A stretch of DNA of 9,177 bases, taken from an uncultured Oscillospiraceae bacterium. GTDB lineage: Bacteria > Bacillota > Clostridia > Oscillospirales > Oscillospiraceae. The number at the start of each line of letters is the position of its first letter. Within the stretch, counting starts at the first letter, position 1. A program made the translations under genes and the position numbers. This document shows, one piece after another, positions 1-7,274 of this stretch. Below the pieces are notes generated by a model. That model made no database searches. It saw nothing but the letters and a program-made list of their open reading frames with translations, and had not been told where the DNA came from. Location: the NCBI GenBank assembly GCA_934569215.1, contig CAKTKF010000028.1:1-9177 (forward strand). Direction: 5' to 3'.

Positions 1-662
1 GTCGTGGGGGTGCCGCCGCCGATGTAGAGGGTGCGGACGGTTCTCCCGGACTGCGCCAGAAGTCTGCCCGTCACCGCGATCTCCTGTTCCAGCGCCCGCA
101 GATAGGGTTCCAGCAGTTCCGTTTTCCTGCCGATGGTGCGGCTGACGAAGCTGCAATAGGTGCAGCGGGTGGGGCAGAAGGGAATGCCGACGTACAGCGA
201 CAGATCGCTGGGCTGCAACATATTCACCGCCCGGACTGTGGAGACCGAGCAGTCGACGGCCAGCCTCCGGCGGTCGCCGGTGACGTAATACACGTCCCGC
301 AGCAGCTTGTCCGCGGATTTAGGGCTGCCGCCCTCCAGCAGATGCTTCGTGGTGATTTTCGTGGGGCGGACGCCCGCCAGCGCGCCCCATGGGGGCGTGA
401 CGGGCAGCAGCTGCTTCGCGGCCAGGTAATAGCTCTGCTGCAGCGCCCGGCGGCGCAGACGGACGGTTTCGTCCGCCGCCTTGATCCGCCGGGTAGCCGC
501 GGCAGTGGTGCCGTTTACAGTGATTTTCGTGACGGCGGTAAGCCAGATTCTCCCCCGGTGGAGGGACGAAACCGCCTCCCCCTCCGTGCCGTCGGGAAAC
601 AGGGACAGCTGCAGCTGCTCTACGGCATAGCGGTCGTCATGACCGTGTAGTGTCAGTTTCAT
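1..662 (-). CDS. hemZ: HemZ-type coproporphyrinogen dehydrogenase (radical SAM), C-terminus outside window
   Basis: The visible N-terminal 220 residues begin MKLTLHGHDD at an ATG (662-660) and run off the left edge without a stop, so the C-terminal half or more is missing. A HemZ-like N-terminal region contains the family's GVRPTK motif (about residues 97-102). The radical SAM core then opens with VGIPFCPTRCTYCSF, whose CX3CX2C cysteines C163, C167 and C170 should hold the 4Fe-4S cluster, and the glycine-rich GGGTPT SAM-binding motif follows near 215-220. The family is annotated as oxygen-independent oxidation of coproporphyrinogen III in cytoplasmic heme synthesis. HemN-like proteins can instead be heme chaperones (HemW), but the N-terminal GVRP region favours HemZ. 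It is the last visible gene of the recJ operon, 11 bases after the hydrolase gene, with a modest GAGG ribosome site 5 bases before the ATG. The family assignment is firm; the exact reaction is inferred. Confidence 0.9.
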   Translation of the reverse strand, partial: MKLTLHGHDDRYAVEQLQLSLFPDGTEGEAVSSLHRGRIWLTAVTKITVNGTTAAATRRIKAADETVRLRRRALQQSYYLAAKQLLPVTPPWGALAGVRPTKITTKHLLEGGSPKSADKLLRDVYYVTGDRRRLAVDCSVSTVRAVNMLQPSDLSLYVGIPFCPTRCTYCSFVSRTIGRKTELLEPYLRALEQEIAVTGRLLAQSGRTVRTLYIGGGTPT

Positions 663-673
663 AAGAACCTCGG

Positions 674-1264
674 TTATTGCAGATATGGGTTATACCGCTT
701 TTCCTCCGCCAGCGTCGTATCCATATCGTGGCCGGGATAGACCCGGTAGTCGGCGGAAAGCCCGGCCAGACGATGCAGCGACGCCCGCATGGCCGCGTCG
801 CTGCCCCCGGGGAGATCGGTACGGCCGCAGGAACCGGCGAACAGGGTATCCCCGGAGAACATGGCGTCGTCAATCAGCAGGCACACGGAGCCGGGGGTAT
901 GGCCGGGGGTGCGGATGACGCAGATCGTCAGCCCCGCAAGGTGCAGGGTATCCCCCTCGCCGTAGGTCTTGGTGTAGTAGAGCGGCCCCGCCGTTATCTG
1001 GGGCGGCAGGGTCAGCTCGTCGGCGCAGAGGTAGACATCGCAGCCGGTCTCGGCGGCGATCTCCTTTACGCCGCCCACGTGGTCAAAATGCCCGTGGGTC
1101 AGCAAAATCGCCTCCACGGTCAGCCCCAGGGCGTTCACCTCGTCCAGAATCTTCTCCGGGGTGTAGCCGGGGTCGATGACGCAGCAGGTTTTGGACGCGC
1201 TGTCGTTGACGATATAGCAGTTGGTTCCGTAAGTCCCAAGGGTCAGCGTGTGAATGGTCAGCAT
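674..1264 (-). CDS. Metallo-beta-lactamase-fold hydrolase, glyoxalase II-like (YqgX/GloB-type)
   Basis: This is a 196-residue cytoplasmic protein beginning MLTIHTLTLG. All expected metal ligands are present: the THGHFDHVGG motif at 56-65 (H57, H59, D61, H62), H122 in GHTPGS, D139 in SGDTLF and H179 in YPGHD, giving a complete binuclear zinc site. Length and motifs fit the short Firmicutes hydroxyacylglutathione-hydrolase-like family, which lacks the C-terminal glutathione-binding domain of true glyoxalase II. The real substrate is therefore unknown; a thioester is a guess. I chose the ATG at 1264-1262 over upstream in-frame codons because those lie inside dtd, and because an AGGTGAT Shine-Dalgarno (1268-1274) overlaps the dtd stop codon at suitable spacing. 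It is the fourth gene of the operon, 8 bases after dtd, which suggests coupled translation. Confidence 0.9.
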   Translation of the reverse strand: MLTIHTLTLGTYGTNCYIVNDSASKTCCVIDPGYTPEKILDEVNALGLTVEAILLTHGHFDHVGGVKEIAAETGCDVYLCADELTLPPQITAGPLYYTKTYGEGDTLHLAGLTICVIRTPGHTPGSVCLLIDDAMFSGDTLFAGSCGRTDLPGGSDAAMRASLHRLAGLSADYRVYPGHDMDTTLAEEKRYNPYLQ

Positions 1265-1272
1265 AAAATCAC

Positions 1273-1740
1273 CTATTTTCGTCTGGGGGTGTCCATCAGC
1301 TGCTCCGTGTCCAGAGTCAGGGTCACGGGGCCGTCGTTGACGGACTCCACCTTCATGTCCGCGCCGAAGCGTCCGTGCTGGGGAGGATACCCCAGACTTT
1401 CGCAGTCGGCGAGGAACTGCTCGTACAGCCGCTCTCCCAGTTCCGGGTTCGCGGCGTCGGTAAAGCTGGGGCGGCGGCCTTTGCGGCAATTGCCGTAAAG
1501 GGTGAACTGGCTCACCACCAGCACCTCGCCGTTCACCGCGTCCAGTCCCAGATTCATTTTGTCGTTTTCGTCGGTAAAAATCCGGAGTCCCAGGGCTTTT
1601 TCCGCCAGATACCGGCATTCCTTTTCGGTGTCGTTGGGGCCGACGCCCAGAAGGATCAGAAAGCCCTTCCCGATTTTTCCCACCACCTGGCCGTCAATGG
1701 CGACGGAGGCGGAATTGACTCTTGTCAGTACAGCGCGCAT
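1273..1740 (-). CDS. dtd: D-aminoacyl-tRNA deacylase
   Basis: This complete 155-residue protein begins MRAVLTRVNSASV, the usual length and start for bacterial DTD. The enzyme hydrolyses D-amino acids (and glycine mischarged on tRNA-Ala) from tRNA in the cytoplasm, keeping them out of protein. The diagnostic motifs are present: SQFTLYG at 77-83, RPSF at 90-93, GRFGADM at 123-129, and the Gly-cisPro-containing NDGPVT at 135-140, which forms the chirality-rejecting pocket with a partner subunit in the homodimer. A GAGGGAG ribosome site lies at 1748-1754, 7 bases from the ATG. The gene starts 15 bases after rel, the classic Firmicutes rel-dtd pair. I see no truncation or missing motif. Confidence 0.97.
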   Translation of the reverse strand: MRAVLTRVNSASVAIDGQVVGKIGKGFLILLGVGPNDTEKECRYLAEKALGLRIFTDENDKMNLGLDAVNGEVLVVSQFTLYGNCRKGRRPSFTDAANPELGERLYEQFLADCESLGYPPQHGRFGADMKVESVNDGPVTLTLDTEQLMDTPRRK

Positions 1741-1755
1741 AACAATTCTCCCTCG

Positions 1756-3948
1756 TTAATTCTGACCCCTGCGGGAGCCGACCACGTCCCGGATGTTCAG
1801 CAGCTTCGTCCGCACGGATTCCAGCTCCGCCACGTTCTTGACCTCGAAGCGGATGGTGATGGCGCTGCGGCCGCCGGGCAAATCCTTGCCGCTCATTTCC
1901 TTGACCCGGACGCGGGCGGTGGACAGCACCATGGCCACGTCCAGAATCAGGCCGTCCCGGGTGATACAGTCCAGCTCCAGGGTGGTCTCAAAGGGCTGCT
2001 CCTCCTGGGTCGCCCAGCGGACGCGCACCCAGCGGGCGGCCTGACGGGGATCCTCCCGGCTCTGGGCGTTGGGGCAGTCCGCCCGGTGGATGCTGACGCC
2101 GAAGCCCTTGGTGATGAATCCCACAATGGGGTCGCCGGGGACGGGGGTGCAGCATTTGGCGAACTTGATCATGCAGGAATCGATGTCCTCCACGATGACG
2201 CCGTTGACGGCGTGGCGGTTCTGGATGACCGCTTCGGAATCGGGGCGGAAGCGCAGGGGGCTTTGGGGCAGCTTTTCCGCGGTCTGCTGCTTCAGCGCCT
2301 TGTTGATATCGTCCCGGATGCGGCCGACAGCCTTGGCGGCGGTGAGCCCCCCGTAGCCGATGGCGGCGAACATATCGTCCCAGGTGTCGAAGGACAGCTT
2401 TTTTAGGAGCTGCGCTTCCAGCTCGGGGTCGGCGGCGGCGGTGAGGGGCAGCCCCACCCGCTTCATTTCCGACTCAAAGGACGCTTTCCCGTGGACGATG
2501 TTCTCTTCCCGCTTCTCCTTCTTGAACCACTGCTTGATCTTGGTTCTCGCCTGATTGCTCTTGCAGATGGTCAGCCAGTCCCGGCTGGGGCCTTTGGCGG
2601 ATTTGGAGGTCAGCACCTCCACGATATCGCCGTTTTTCAGGGTGGTGTCGATGTTGGCGATGCGGTTATTGACCTTGGCGCCGATCATGGAATTTCCCAC
2701 GCCGGAATGGATGGCGTAGGCAAAGTCGATGGGCGTGGAGCCGGCGGGCAGGGAGACGATCCGTCCCTTGGGAGTGTAGACGAACACCTCGTCGTCGAAC
2801 ATGTCGATCTTCATGGACTGGACGAATTCTTCCGCATCGGAATCCTGCTGGCTTTCCAGCAGACGGCGCACCCACTCGAAGTCCTTCTCCGTACCCGTGC
2901 CGGTACCCTGCTTGTACTTCCAGTGGGCGGCGATGCCGTATTCGGCGGTCTCGTGCATCTGCCAGGTGCGGATCTGCACCTCAAAGGGAATGCCCTGAGA
3001 GCCGATGACGGTGGTGTGCAGGGACTGGTACATATTGGGCTTGGGGGTGGAGATATAGTCCTTGAACCGTCCCGGCACCAGGCTGAACAGGTCGTGGACA
3101 TGTCCCAGCACGTTGTAGCAGTCGGGGATGGTGTCCACGATGACCCGGAAGGCGTAGATGTCGTACAGCTCGTCGATGGTCTTGCCCTGGGCAAGCATTT
3201 TCCGGTAGATGGAGTAGACGTGCTTGATCCGTCCGTAGGTGGTGTTATGGATGCCCACGGAGGTCAGGCGCTGGGTGATCTTGTCCTGGATGGTGCGCAT
3301 GAAGGCCTCGTCCTTCTCCTTGTGCGCCTGGAGGTAGGACATGATCTCGTTATATTCCATGGGGGCGAGATACCGCAGAGAGGTATCCTCCAGCTCCCAC
3401 TTGATCTTCTGCATACCAAGGCGGTGGGCAAGGGGCGCGTAGACGTCCATTGTCTCCCGGCACTTCTGAATCTGCTTTTCCGGCGTCTGGTACTGCATGG
3501 TGCGCATGTTGTGGAGCCGGTCGGCGATTTTGATCAGCACCACCCGGATGTCCTTGCTCATGGCCATGAACATCTTGCGCAGGTTCTCCATCTGCGCCTG
3601 CTCGGAGGAGGAGAAATTCGCCCGGGTCAGCTTGGTGACGCCCTCCACCAGCTCCGCCACGGTGGGGCCGAAGATTTTTTCGATGTCCTCATGGGAAGCG
3701 TCGGTGTCCTCAATGCAGTCGTGGAGCAGGGCGCCCAGAATGGCGTCGCAGTCCAGCCCCATCTCCGCCACAATCTGGGCGACCGCCAGGGGGTGGATGA
3801 TGTAGGGAGAACCGTCCTTCCTCTTTTGCACCTTGTGCTTCCGGTTGGCGTAGTCCACGGCGCGGTCGATGAGCGCCATGTCCGCACCGGGCAGATGCTT
3901 TTTGATTGCGTCGCACATGGACGCGTAATGTTCTTCAAAGGATTCCAT
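1756..3948 (-). CDS. relA: Bifunctional (p)ppGpp synthetase/hydrolase (Rel/SpoT family)
   Basis: This complete 730-residue long RelA/SpoT homologue is the cytoplasmic, ribosome-associated controller of the stringent response, making and degrading (p)ppGpp. The HD hydrolase domain (about 25-180) keeps H52, H76-D77 in LLHDCIEDT and D143 in IADRLHN, so hydrolysis should be active. The synthetase domain (about 235-345) has GRIKHVYSIYRKM, KDYISTPKPNMYQSLHT and EVQIRTWQMHETAEYG. Next come a TGS domain (about 386-446), a helical region, a Cys/His zinc-finger-like segment (CCTPVPGD near 599-606 through HRADCPN near 621-627) and a C-terminal ACT domain (about 655-728). The intact HD site and basic synthetase loop indicate the single bifunctional Rel of Firmicutes, not a synthetase-only RelA. 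It starts at ATG, 6 bases after the recJ stop; the Shine-Dalgarno is poor, so translation may depend on recJ. Confidence 0.97.
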   Translation of the reverse strand: MESFEEHYASMCDAIKKHLPGADMALIDRAVDYANRKHKVQKRKDGSPYIIHPLAVAQIVAEMGLDCDAILGALLHDCIEDTDASHEDIEKIFGPTVAELVEGVTKLTRANFSSSEQAQMENLRKMFMAMSKDIRVVLIKIADRLHNMRTMQYQTPEKQIQKCRETMDVYAPLAHRLGMQKIKWELEDTSLRYLAPMEYNEIMSYLQAHKEKDEAFMRTIQDKITQRLTSVGIHNTTYGRIKHVYSIYRKMLAQGKTIDELYDIYAFRVIVDTIPDCYNVLGHVHDLFSLVPGRFKDYISTPKPNMYQSLHTTVIGSQGIPFEVQIRTWQMHETAEYGIAAHWKYKQGTGTGTEKDFEWVRRLLESQQDSDAEEFVQSMKIDMFDDEVFVYTPKGRIVSLPAGSTPIDFAYAIHSGVGNSMIGAKVNNRIANIDTTLKNGDIVEVLTSKSAKGPSRDWLTICKSNQARTKIKQWFKKEKREENIVHGKASFESEMKRVGLPLTAAADPELEAQLLKKLSFDTWDDMFAAIGYGGLTAAKAVGRIRDDINKALKQQTAEKLPQSPLRFRPDSEAVIQNRHAVNGVIVEDIDSCMIKFAKCCTPVPGDPIVGFITKGFGVSIHRADCPNAQSREDPRQAARWVRVRWATQEEQPFETTLELDCITRDGLILDVAMVLSTARVRVKEMSGKDLPGGRSAITIRFEVKNVAELESVRTKLLNIRDVVGSRRGQN

Positions 3949-3954
3949 TTTACT

Positions 3955-5997
3955 TCAGCTCTCTTTCGCGTGCAGCAGCCGCTGCATGGTCTGGCTCTGG
4001 CTCAGGTCGGCCTTTCCCTCTCCGGGGGTCAGCCGGATGGAAACATACTTATGCTGCCGCTGGACGGTGAGCAGCCCCACGTCCCGGAAAATATCCAGGC
4101 AGGTGAGCATCTGCCCCAGATTCAGGGGCTTGCCCGACCAGCGGACGATCTTGCGGCACAGGCACACAGGGGATTCCTGCACCGGGTTCGCGGCATCCAG
4201 ATACCGCCACACCAGCGCCAGCATTTTCCGGTCGGGCAGGAGCGCCGCGGCCTCGCCTGCGGTCAGATTCCCCCGCTGCATGTCCCGGTAGGGCGCGGCG
4301 TCGGGCAGGCACTCGGCATTGCAGCTGGGGCGGATGTCGATAACGTTCATCTGCACGGTGCGCGTTCCCCGGAATTCGTTCACCTGGGGGGTAAAGGCCA
4401 CGTCCACTAAGTCCCCCGGCTGGATGGACACCGTCTGGGGATTGGCGGAAAAATAGATGGCGTTCAAATACGTATGGCCGCTGCACAGGCGCAGGCGCAT
4501 ATGCCGTCCGCCGCCCACCATGCTGATGCGGTCGATGGTCAGATTCTTCATCATCAGCACCGGCTTTGGGCAGCCGTTGCCGCAGGGTTCCAACATTTGC
4601 AGGGCGTCCACATTATGCAGGGTCAGCAGCTCCGGGGAAACGGCGCAGTCCACGTCCAGAACCGTCCGCGGCACGTCGTCGGTGTAAAACTGGGCGGCCA
4701 GGGCGCAGATTTGGCGGCGGAACTCCGGAATGTTGGCGCGGGAAATGGTAAAGCCCGCCGCCAGCTCATGGCCGCCGTAGCTTTCCAGCAGCGGTGACAG
4801 CGCGCTTAGGGAGGCGAACAGATTGAAGCCCCCGTGGCTGCGGGAGCTGGCCTTGCCATGCTCCCCGTCCAGACAGATCAGGAAGGTGGGGCAGGCGTAT
4901 TCCTCGGCAATCCGGCTGGCCACGATGCCCACCACACCCTGATGCCAGCTTTCGTCCGCCAGCACAATGGCCTCCGGGGGCTTGCCCATGGGCAGCATGG
5001 ACACGGCCTGCCGGTAAATTTCCGATTCCACAGCCTGACGCTGCCGGTTCAGCTCGCACAGTCCCCGGGCGGCCTCGGCGGCCTTGTCCGGGTCGTCGGT
5101 GAGGAACAGCTCCACTGCCAGATCGATCTGCCCCATCCGTCCGGCGGCGTTAATGCGGGGCGCCAGCATGAAGCCGATGGAGGACGCGCTGACGGCCTCC
5201 GGGGCGCAGCCGCACTCCGCCATCAGCGCCGCGATGCCCGGGCGCTTGGTGTGGGCCAAAGATTCCAGTCCCCTTGCCACGAATACCCGATTTTCGCCCT
5301 GCAAGGGCATAACATCCGCCACGGTGCCGAGGCAGACCATGTCGGCGTATTCTTCCAGCACCGTTTCCTGAGAGCCGCACAGGGCGGAAGCCAGCTTGAA
5401 GGCCACGCCCACGCCGGAAAGATTCTTATGAGGATAGCCGCCATCGCAGCGGTGGGGATCCACCACAGCAACCGCGGCGGGAAGCGTCTGCTTGCACTCA
5501 TGGTGATCGGTGATCACCAGATCCATGCCCAGCTGCTTACACAGCTCCGCCTCGTTGACGGCGGTGATGCCGCAGTCCACGGTGACGATCAGCTTGACGC
5601 CCTCGTCATGAAGCTGGTGGATGGCGATGGGGTTCAGGCCGTAGCCCTCCTCCAGACGGCCGGGAATGTAGCTCACCGCGTCGGCGCCGTGGCGGCGGAG
5701 AAAATCCGTCAGCAGGCAGGTGGCGGTGATGCCGTCCACGTCATAGTCGCCGAACACGGCGATCTTCTCCCCCCGGGACATGGCAAGTCCCACCCGGCCG
5801 GCGGCCTTGTCCATATCCGTCATCAGAAAGGGGTCAAGCAGGGGCGCATTGCAATCTAAGTAAGCTCTGGCCTGTCGATCATCCCCGATCCCCCGGGAGG
5901 CCAGCACCATGGCGGCCAGCGGAGCGTAGCCGCTGCCAACCAATGCGTTGACAGCCCCCGCCTCCGGCTGGGACACCTTCCAAATTCCGTATTTCAC
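3955..5997 (-). CDS. recJ: Single-stranded-DNA-specific 5'-3' exonuclease RecJ
   Basis: This complete 680-residue DHH/DHHA1 phosphoesterase degrades single-stranded DNA 5' to 3' in recombination and mismatch or base-excision repair, using divalent metal. The DHH domain has motif I FGDYDVDG (82-89), VDCG (140-143), the name-giving DHHE (164-167) and LSGVGVAFKL (193-202). The DHHA1 part has HQGVVGIVASRI (352-363), SSRSHGG (384-390) and GGHELAAGF (408-416). An OB-fold nucleic-acid-binding region follows (about 450-560). A further C-terminal tail of about 110 residues (570-680) is a lineage-type extension without an assigned role. The start is GTG (5997-5995); an in-frame TGA two codons upstream excludes a longer protein, and the Shine-Dalgarno is weak. 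It is the first gene of the operon, with the promoter about 30 bases upstream. At 680 residues it is shorter than the B. subtilis homologue (nearly 790) but longer than E. coli RecJ (577). Confidence 0.96.
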   Translation of the reverse strand: MKYGIWKVSQPEAGAVNALVGSGYAPLAAMVLASRGIGDDRQARAYLDCNAPLLDPFLMTDMDKAAGRVGLAMSRGEKIAVFGDYDVDGITATCLLTDFLRRHGADAVSYIPGRLEEGYGLNPIAIHQLHDEGVKLIVTVDCGITAVNEAELCKQLGMDLVITDHHECKQTLPAAVAVVDPHRCDGGYPHKNLSGVGVAFKLASALCGSQETVLEEYADMVCLGTVADVMPLQGENRVFVARGLESLAHTKRPGIAALMAECGCAPEAVSASSIGFMLAPRINAAGRMGQIDLAVELFLTDDPDKAAEAARGLCELNRQRQAVESEIYRQAVSMLPMGKPPEAIVLADESWHQGVVGIVASRIAEEYACPTFLICLDGEHGKASSRSHGGFNLFASLSALSPLLESYGGHELAAGFTISRANIPEFRRQICALAAQFYTDDVPRTVLDVDCAVSPELLTLHNVDALQMLEPCGNGCPKPVLMMKNLTIDRISMVGGGRHMRLRLCSGHTYLNAIYFSANPQTVSIQPGDLVDVAFTPQVNEFRGTRTVQMNVIDIRPSCNAECLPDAAPYRDMQRGNLTAGEAAALLPDRKMLALVWRYLDAANPVQESPVCLCRKIVRWSGKPLNLGQMLTCLDIFRDVGLLTVQRQHKYVSIRLTPGEGKADLSQSQTMQRLLHAKES

Positions 5998-6032
5998 GAT
6001 TCATGCACATCCAGTAATAACATTTTCCCTAC

Positions 6033-6061
6033 ATTATAGCAAAAACGAACGGGATGTACAA
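6033..6061 (-). promoter_or_regulatory. Sigma-A promoter of the recJ-rel-dtd-MBL-hemZ operon
   Basis: On the minus strand, TTGTAC (6061-6056) is followed by exactly 17 bases and a perfect TATAAT (6038-6033). The -10 is preceded by TGC, which makes it an extended -10. The predicted start is near 6026, giving a leader of about 28 bases before the recJ GTG, too short for a riboswitch. The whole promoter sits in the 87-base gap between ytvI and recJ, with the -35 beginning about 24 bases past the ytvI stop. No terminator hairpin separates ytvI from this promoter, so read-through from ytvI is possible. Confidence 0.85.
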
Positions 6062-6084
6062 TAGGTTGTTGGGAATTTTCTTCT

Positions 6085-7140
6085 TTAGCGGGTTTCGGGG
6101 GCATCCCCACGCCCCGGCGTAACCTGCATGATGGTCACAGCGAGCAGGGGGGCGAAGATCATCCCGCCCACGCCCCAGAGCCTGTAGCCGGCGTACAGCG
6201 CCATCAGCGTCACGAGAGGGTCAAGCCCCAGATGCCGCCCCACCAGCTTCGGCTCCAGCATGGAGCGGGACAACGTGACCACGGCGTAAACGCCCAGCAG
6301 ACCGATCGCCCTTGCGCCCTCCCCCTGCAAAAAGCAGATCACCGCCCAGGGAACCAGCACGGTGCCGGTACCCAGCACGGGCAGCGCGTCCACCAGCGAA
6401 ACCACCAGCGCCCACAGCGGGGCGTAGGCGATCCGCAGCAGAACAAACCCCAGGGTCAGAATGGTAAACGTCACGCCCATCAGCTTGAGCTGCGCCATCA
6501 GCCACCCGCCCACGGCGTTTTTCATCCGTTTCAGGGCGTCCGCAATGGGCTTGAGCTTTTCTCCGGGCAGGCGCTTTTTCAGCCAGCTTTTGATCTTCGG
6601 CAGCCGGGCGGAGATCAGGAAGGAGGAGATCACCGCCGTCCCCAGGCTCAGCGCGCCGTCGGGAATGTGGCTGAGAATGCTTCCCGCCAGCCCCAGAATG
6701 TAGCGGATGACCTTGTCCAGCAAAGACGTGCCGTTTGAAAAGAAGGAAGTCACGTTCTCACTGAGCAGGGGCTGCACGCTCTGAGGCGTGTGGGATGCCA
6801 GCTCCAGCAGCCAGCTTTGCAGAAGACCGATGCCGGATTTTGCCGTGTCCTCCAGATCGGGCAGCACCCCGGCCACCCTCCGCAGCTCCCGCAGAGCGAA
6901 GGCGCAGAGGATCAGCACCAGCATGGCAAGAAAGCAGAAGGCCATGCTGACGCCGATGCCGGAGCACACGCACCGGGGAACCCGCCGCTTCTGGAGAAAG
7001 CCCACCATGGGTTCCGCCGCGAAAGCCAGCAGCGCCCCCAGCAAAAAGGGGAAGCACAGGGGCAGAAGAAACCGGGCAGCCAGCCACACGGCAAAAAACG
7101 CCGCCAGCACGGATATGCTCTTTTTCACTACTGGACGCAA
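6085..7140 (-). CDS. ytvI: AI-2E family membrane protein, probable sporulation protein YtvI
   Basis: This 351-residue polytopic inner-membrane protein is close to the usual length of the AI-2E/YtvI family (about 350-370). Hydrophobic segments lie near 8-27, 28-45, 60-83, 145-178, 218-240, 243-272, 275-292 and 308-340. A hydrophilic, helical extramembrane region lies at about 84-140. The C-terminal half carries family signatures: a DALPVLGTGTVLVPWAV stretch (251-267), LEPKLVGRHLGLDPLVTL (295-312) and YRLWGVGGMIFAPLLAV (319-335). The closest family I recognise is YtvI, a sporulation-associated protein of unknown biochemical activity. The wider family includes exporters and ion antiporters, so transport is plausible but unproven. 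The start is TTG, supported by a very strong Shine-Dalgarno. The gene is divergent from the ACT-protein gene, and I see no convincing sporulation-sigma promoter ahead of it. Confidence 0.82.
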   Translation of the reverse strand: MRPVVKKSISVLAAFFAVWLAARFLLPLCFPFLLGALLAFAAEPMVGFLQKRRVPRCVCSGIGVSMAFCFLAMLVLILCAFALRELRRVAGVLPDLEDTAKSGIGLLQSWLLELASHTPQSVQPLLSENVTSFFSNGTSLLDKVIRYILGLAGSILSHIPDGALSLGTAVISSFLISARLPKIKSWLKKRLPGEKLKPIADALKRMKNAVGGWLMAQLKLMGVTFTILTLGFVLLRIAYAPLWALVVSLVDALPVLGTGTVLVPWAVICFLQGEGARAIGLLGVYAVVTLSRSMLEPKLVGRHLGLDPLVTLMALYAGYRLWGVGGMIFAPLLAVTIMQVTPGRGDAPETR

Positions 7141-7147
7141 AAAGATT

Positions 7148-7155
7148 CCTCCTTT
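7148..7155 (-). promoter_or_regulatory. Ribosome binding site fixing the TTG start of ytvI
   Basis: On the minus strand AAAGGAGG lies 7 bases before the TTG at 7140-7138. The next possible in-frame start, a GTG at codon 5, would be too far from it. This near-perfect match is what decides in favour of the UUG start. Confidence 0.85.
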
Positions 7156-7181
7156 CCGACGAAAACTCTGGTGATATGGGG

Positions 7182-7209
7182 TTGCATTCTAAAAAAAGTA
7201 TGTTACAAT
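7182..7209 (+). promoter_or_regulatory. Probable sigma-A promoter for the ACT-protein gene
   Basis: TTGCAT (7182-7187), a 16-base spacer containing an A-rich run, and TACAAT (7204-7209) preceded by TGT, an extended -10. The predicted start is near 7216, leaving an untranslated leader of about 59 bases before the ATG at 7275. This AT-rich island stands out from the GC-rich surroundings. Spacing and hexamers are good but not perfect. Confidence 0.65.
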
Positions 7210-7217
7210 ACATTGTA
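7204..7217. promoter_or_regulatory. Inverted repeat overlapping the -10 region, possible operator
   Basis: TACAAT (7204-7209) and ATTGTA (7212-7217) form perfect 6-base arms around a 2-base centre. The repeat covers the predicted -10 and transcription start of the ACT-protein gene, where a dimeric repressor would block initiation. Because of the symmetry, the minus strand also reads TACAAT (7217-7212), with a weak -35 (GTGGCA, 7241-7236) 18 bases away, so the same site could serve a promoter for ytvI. No regulator is recognised. Confidence 0.35.
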
Positions 7218-7261
7218 GAAAAACAGGTGTTGTTCTGCCACATACAAATTGAACCAGTTTT

Positions 7262-7268
7262 AAGGAGG
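7262..7268 (+). promoter_or_regulatory. Ribosome binding site fixing the start of the ACT-protein gene
   Basis: AAGGAGG lies 6 bases before the ATG at 7275. The reading frame is open for 33 more codons upstream, but this strong site, together with the predicted transcription start near 7216, shows that translation begins at 7275. Confidence 0.88.
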
Positions 7269-7274
7269 TTCGAC

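Noticed and set aside
342..650. Plus-strand open frame opposite hemZ
   Set aside because: The opposite strand encodes the HemZ N-terminus, including its GVRP motif; the plus-strand frame shows low-complexity, Arg/Gly-rich shadow composition.
1375..2406. Plus-strand open frame of 343 codons opposite dtd and the 3' part of rel
   Set aside because: Antisense shadow of conserved genes, with no ribosome site, domain or plausible start context.
2491..4410. Plus-strand open frame of 639 codons opposite rel and recJ
   Set aside because: It lies wholly antisense to two unmistakable conserved genes. Its composition (many G, V, H, D, L) is typical of shadow frames in GC-rich coding DNA, and no domain is recognisable.
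7141..7260. Sigma-E or sigma-K promoter for ytvI
   Set aside because: A CATACTTT sequence on the minus strand partly resembles a sigma-E -10, but no matching -35 lies at the right spacing.
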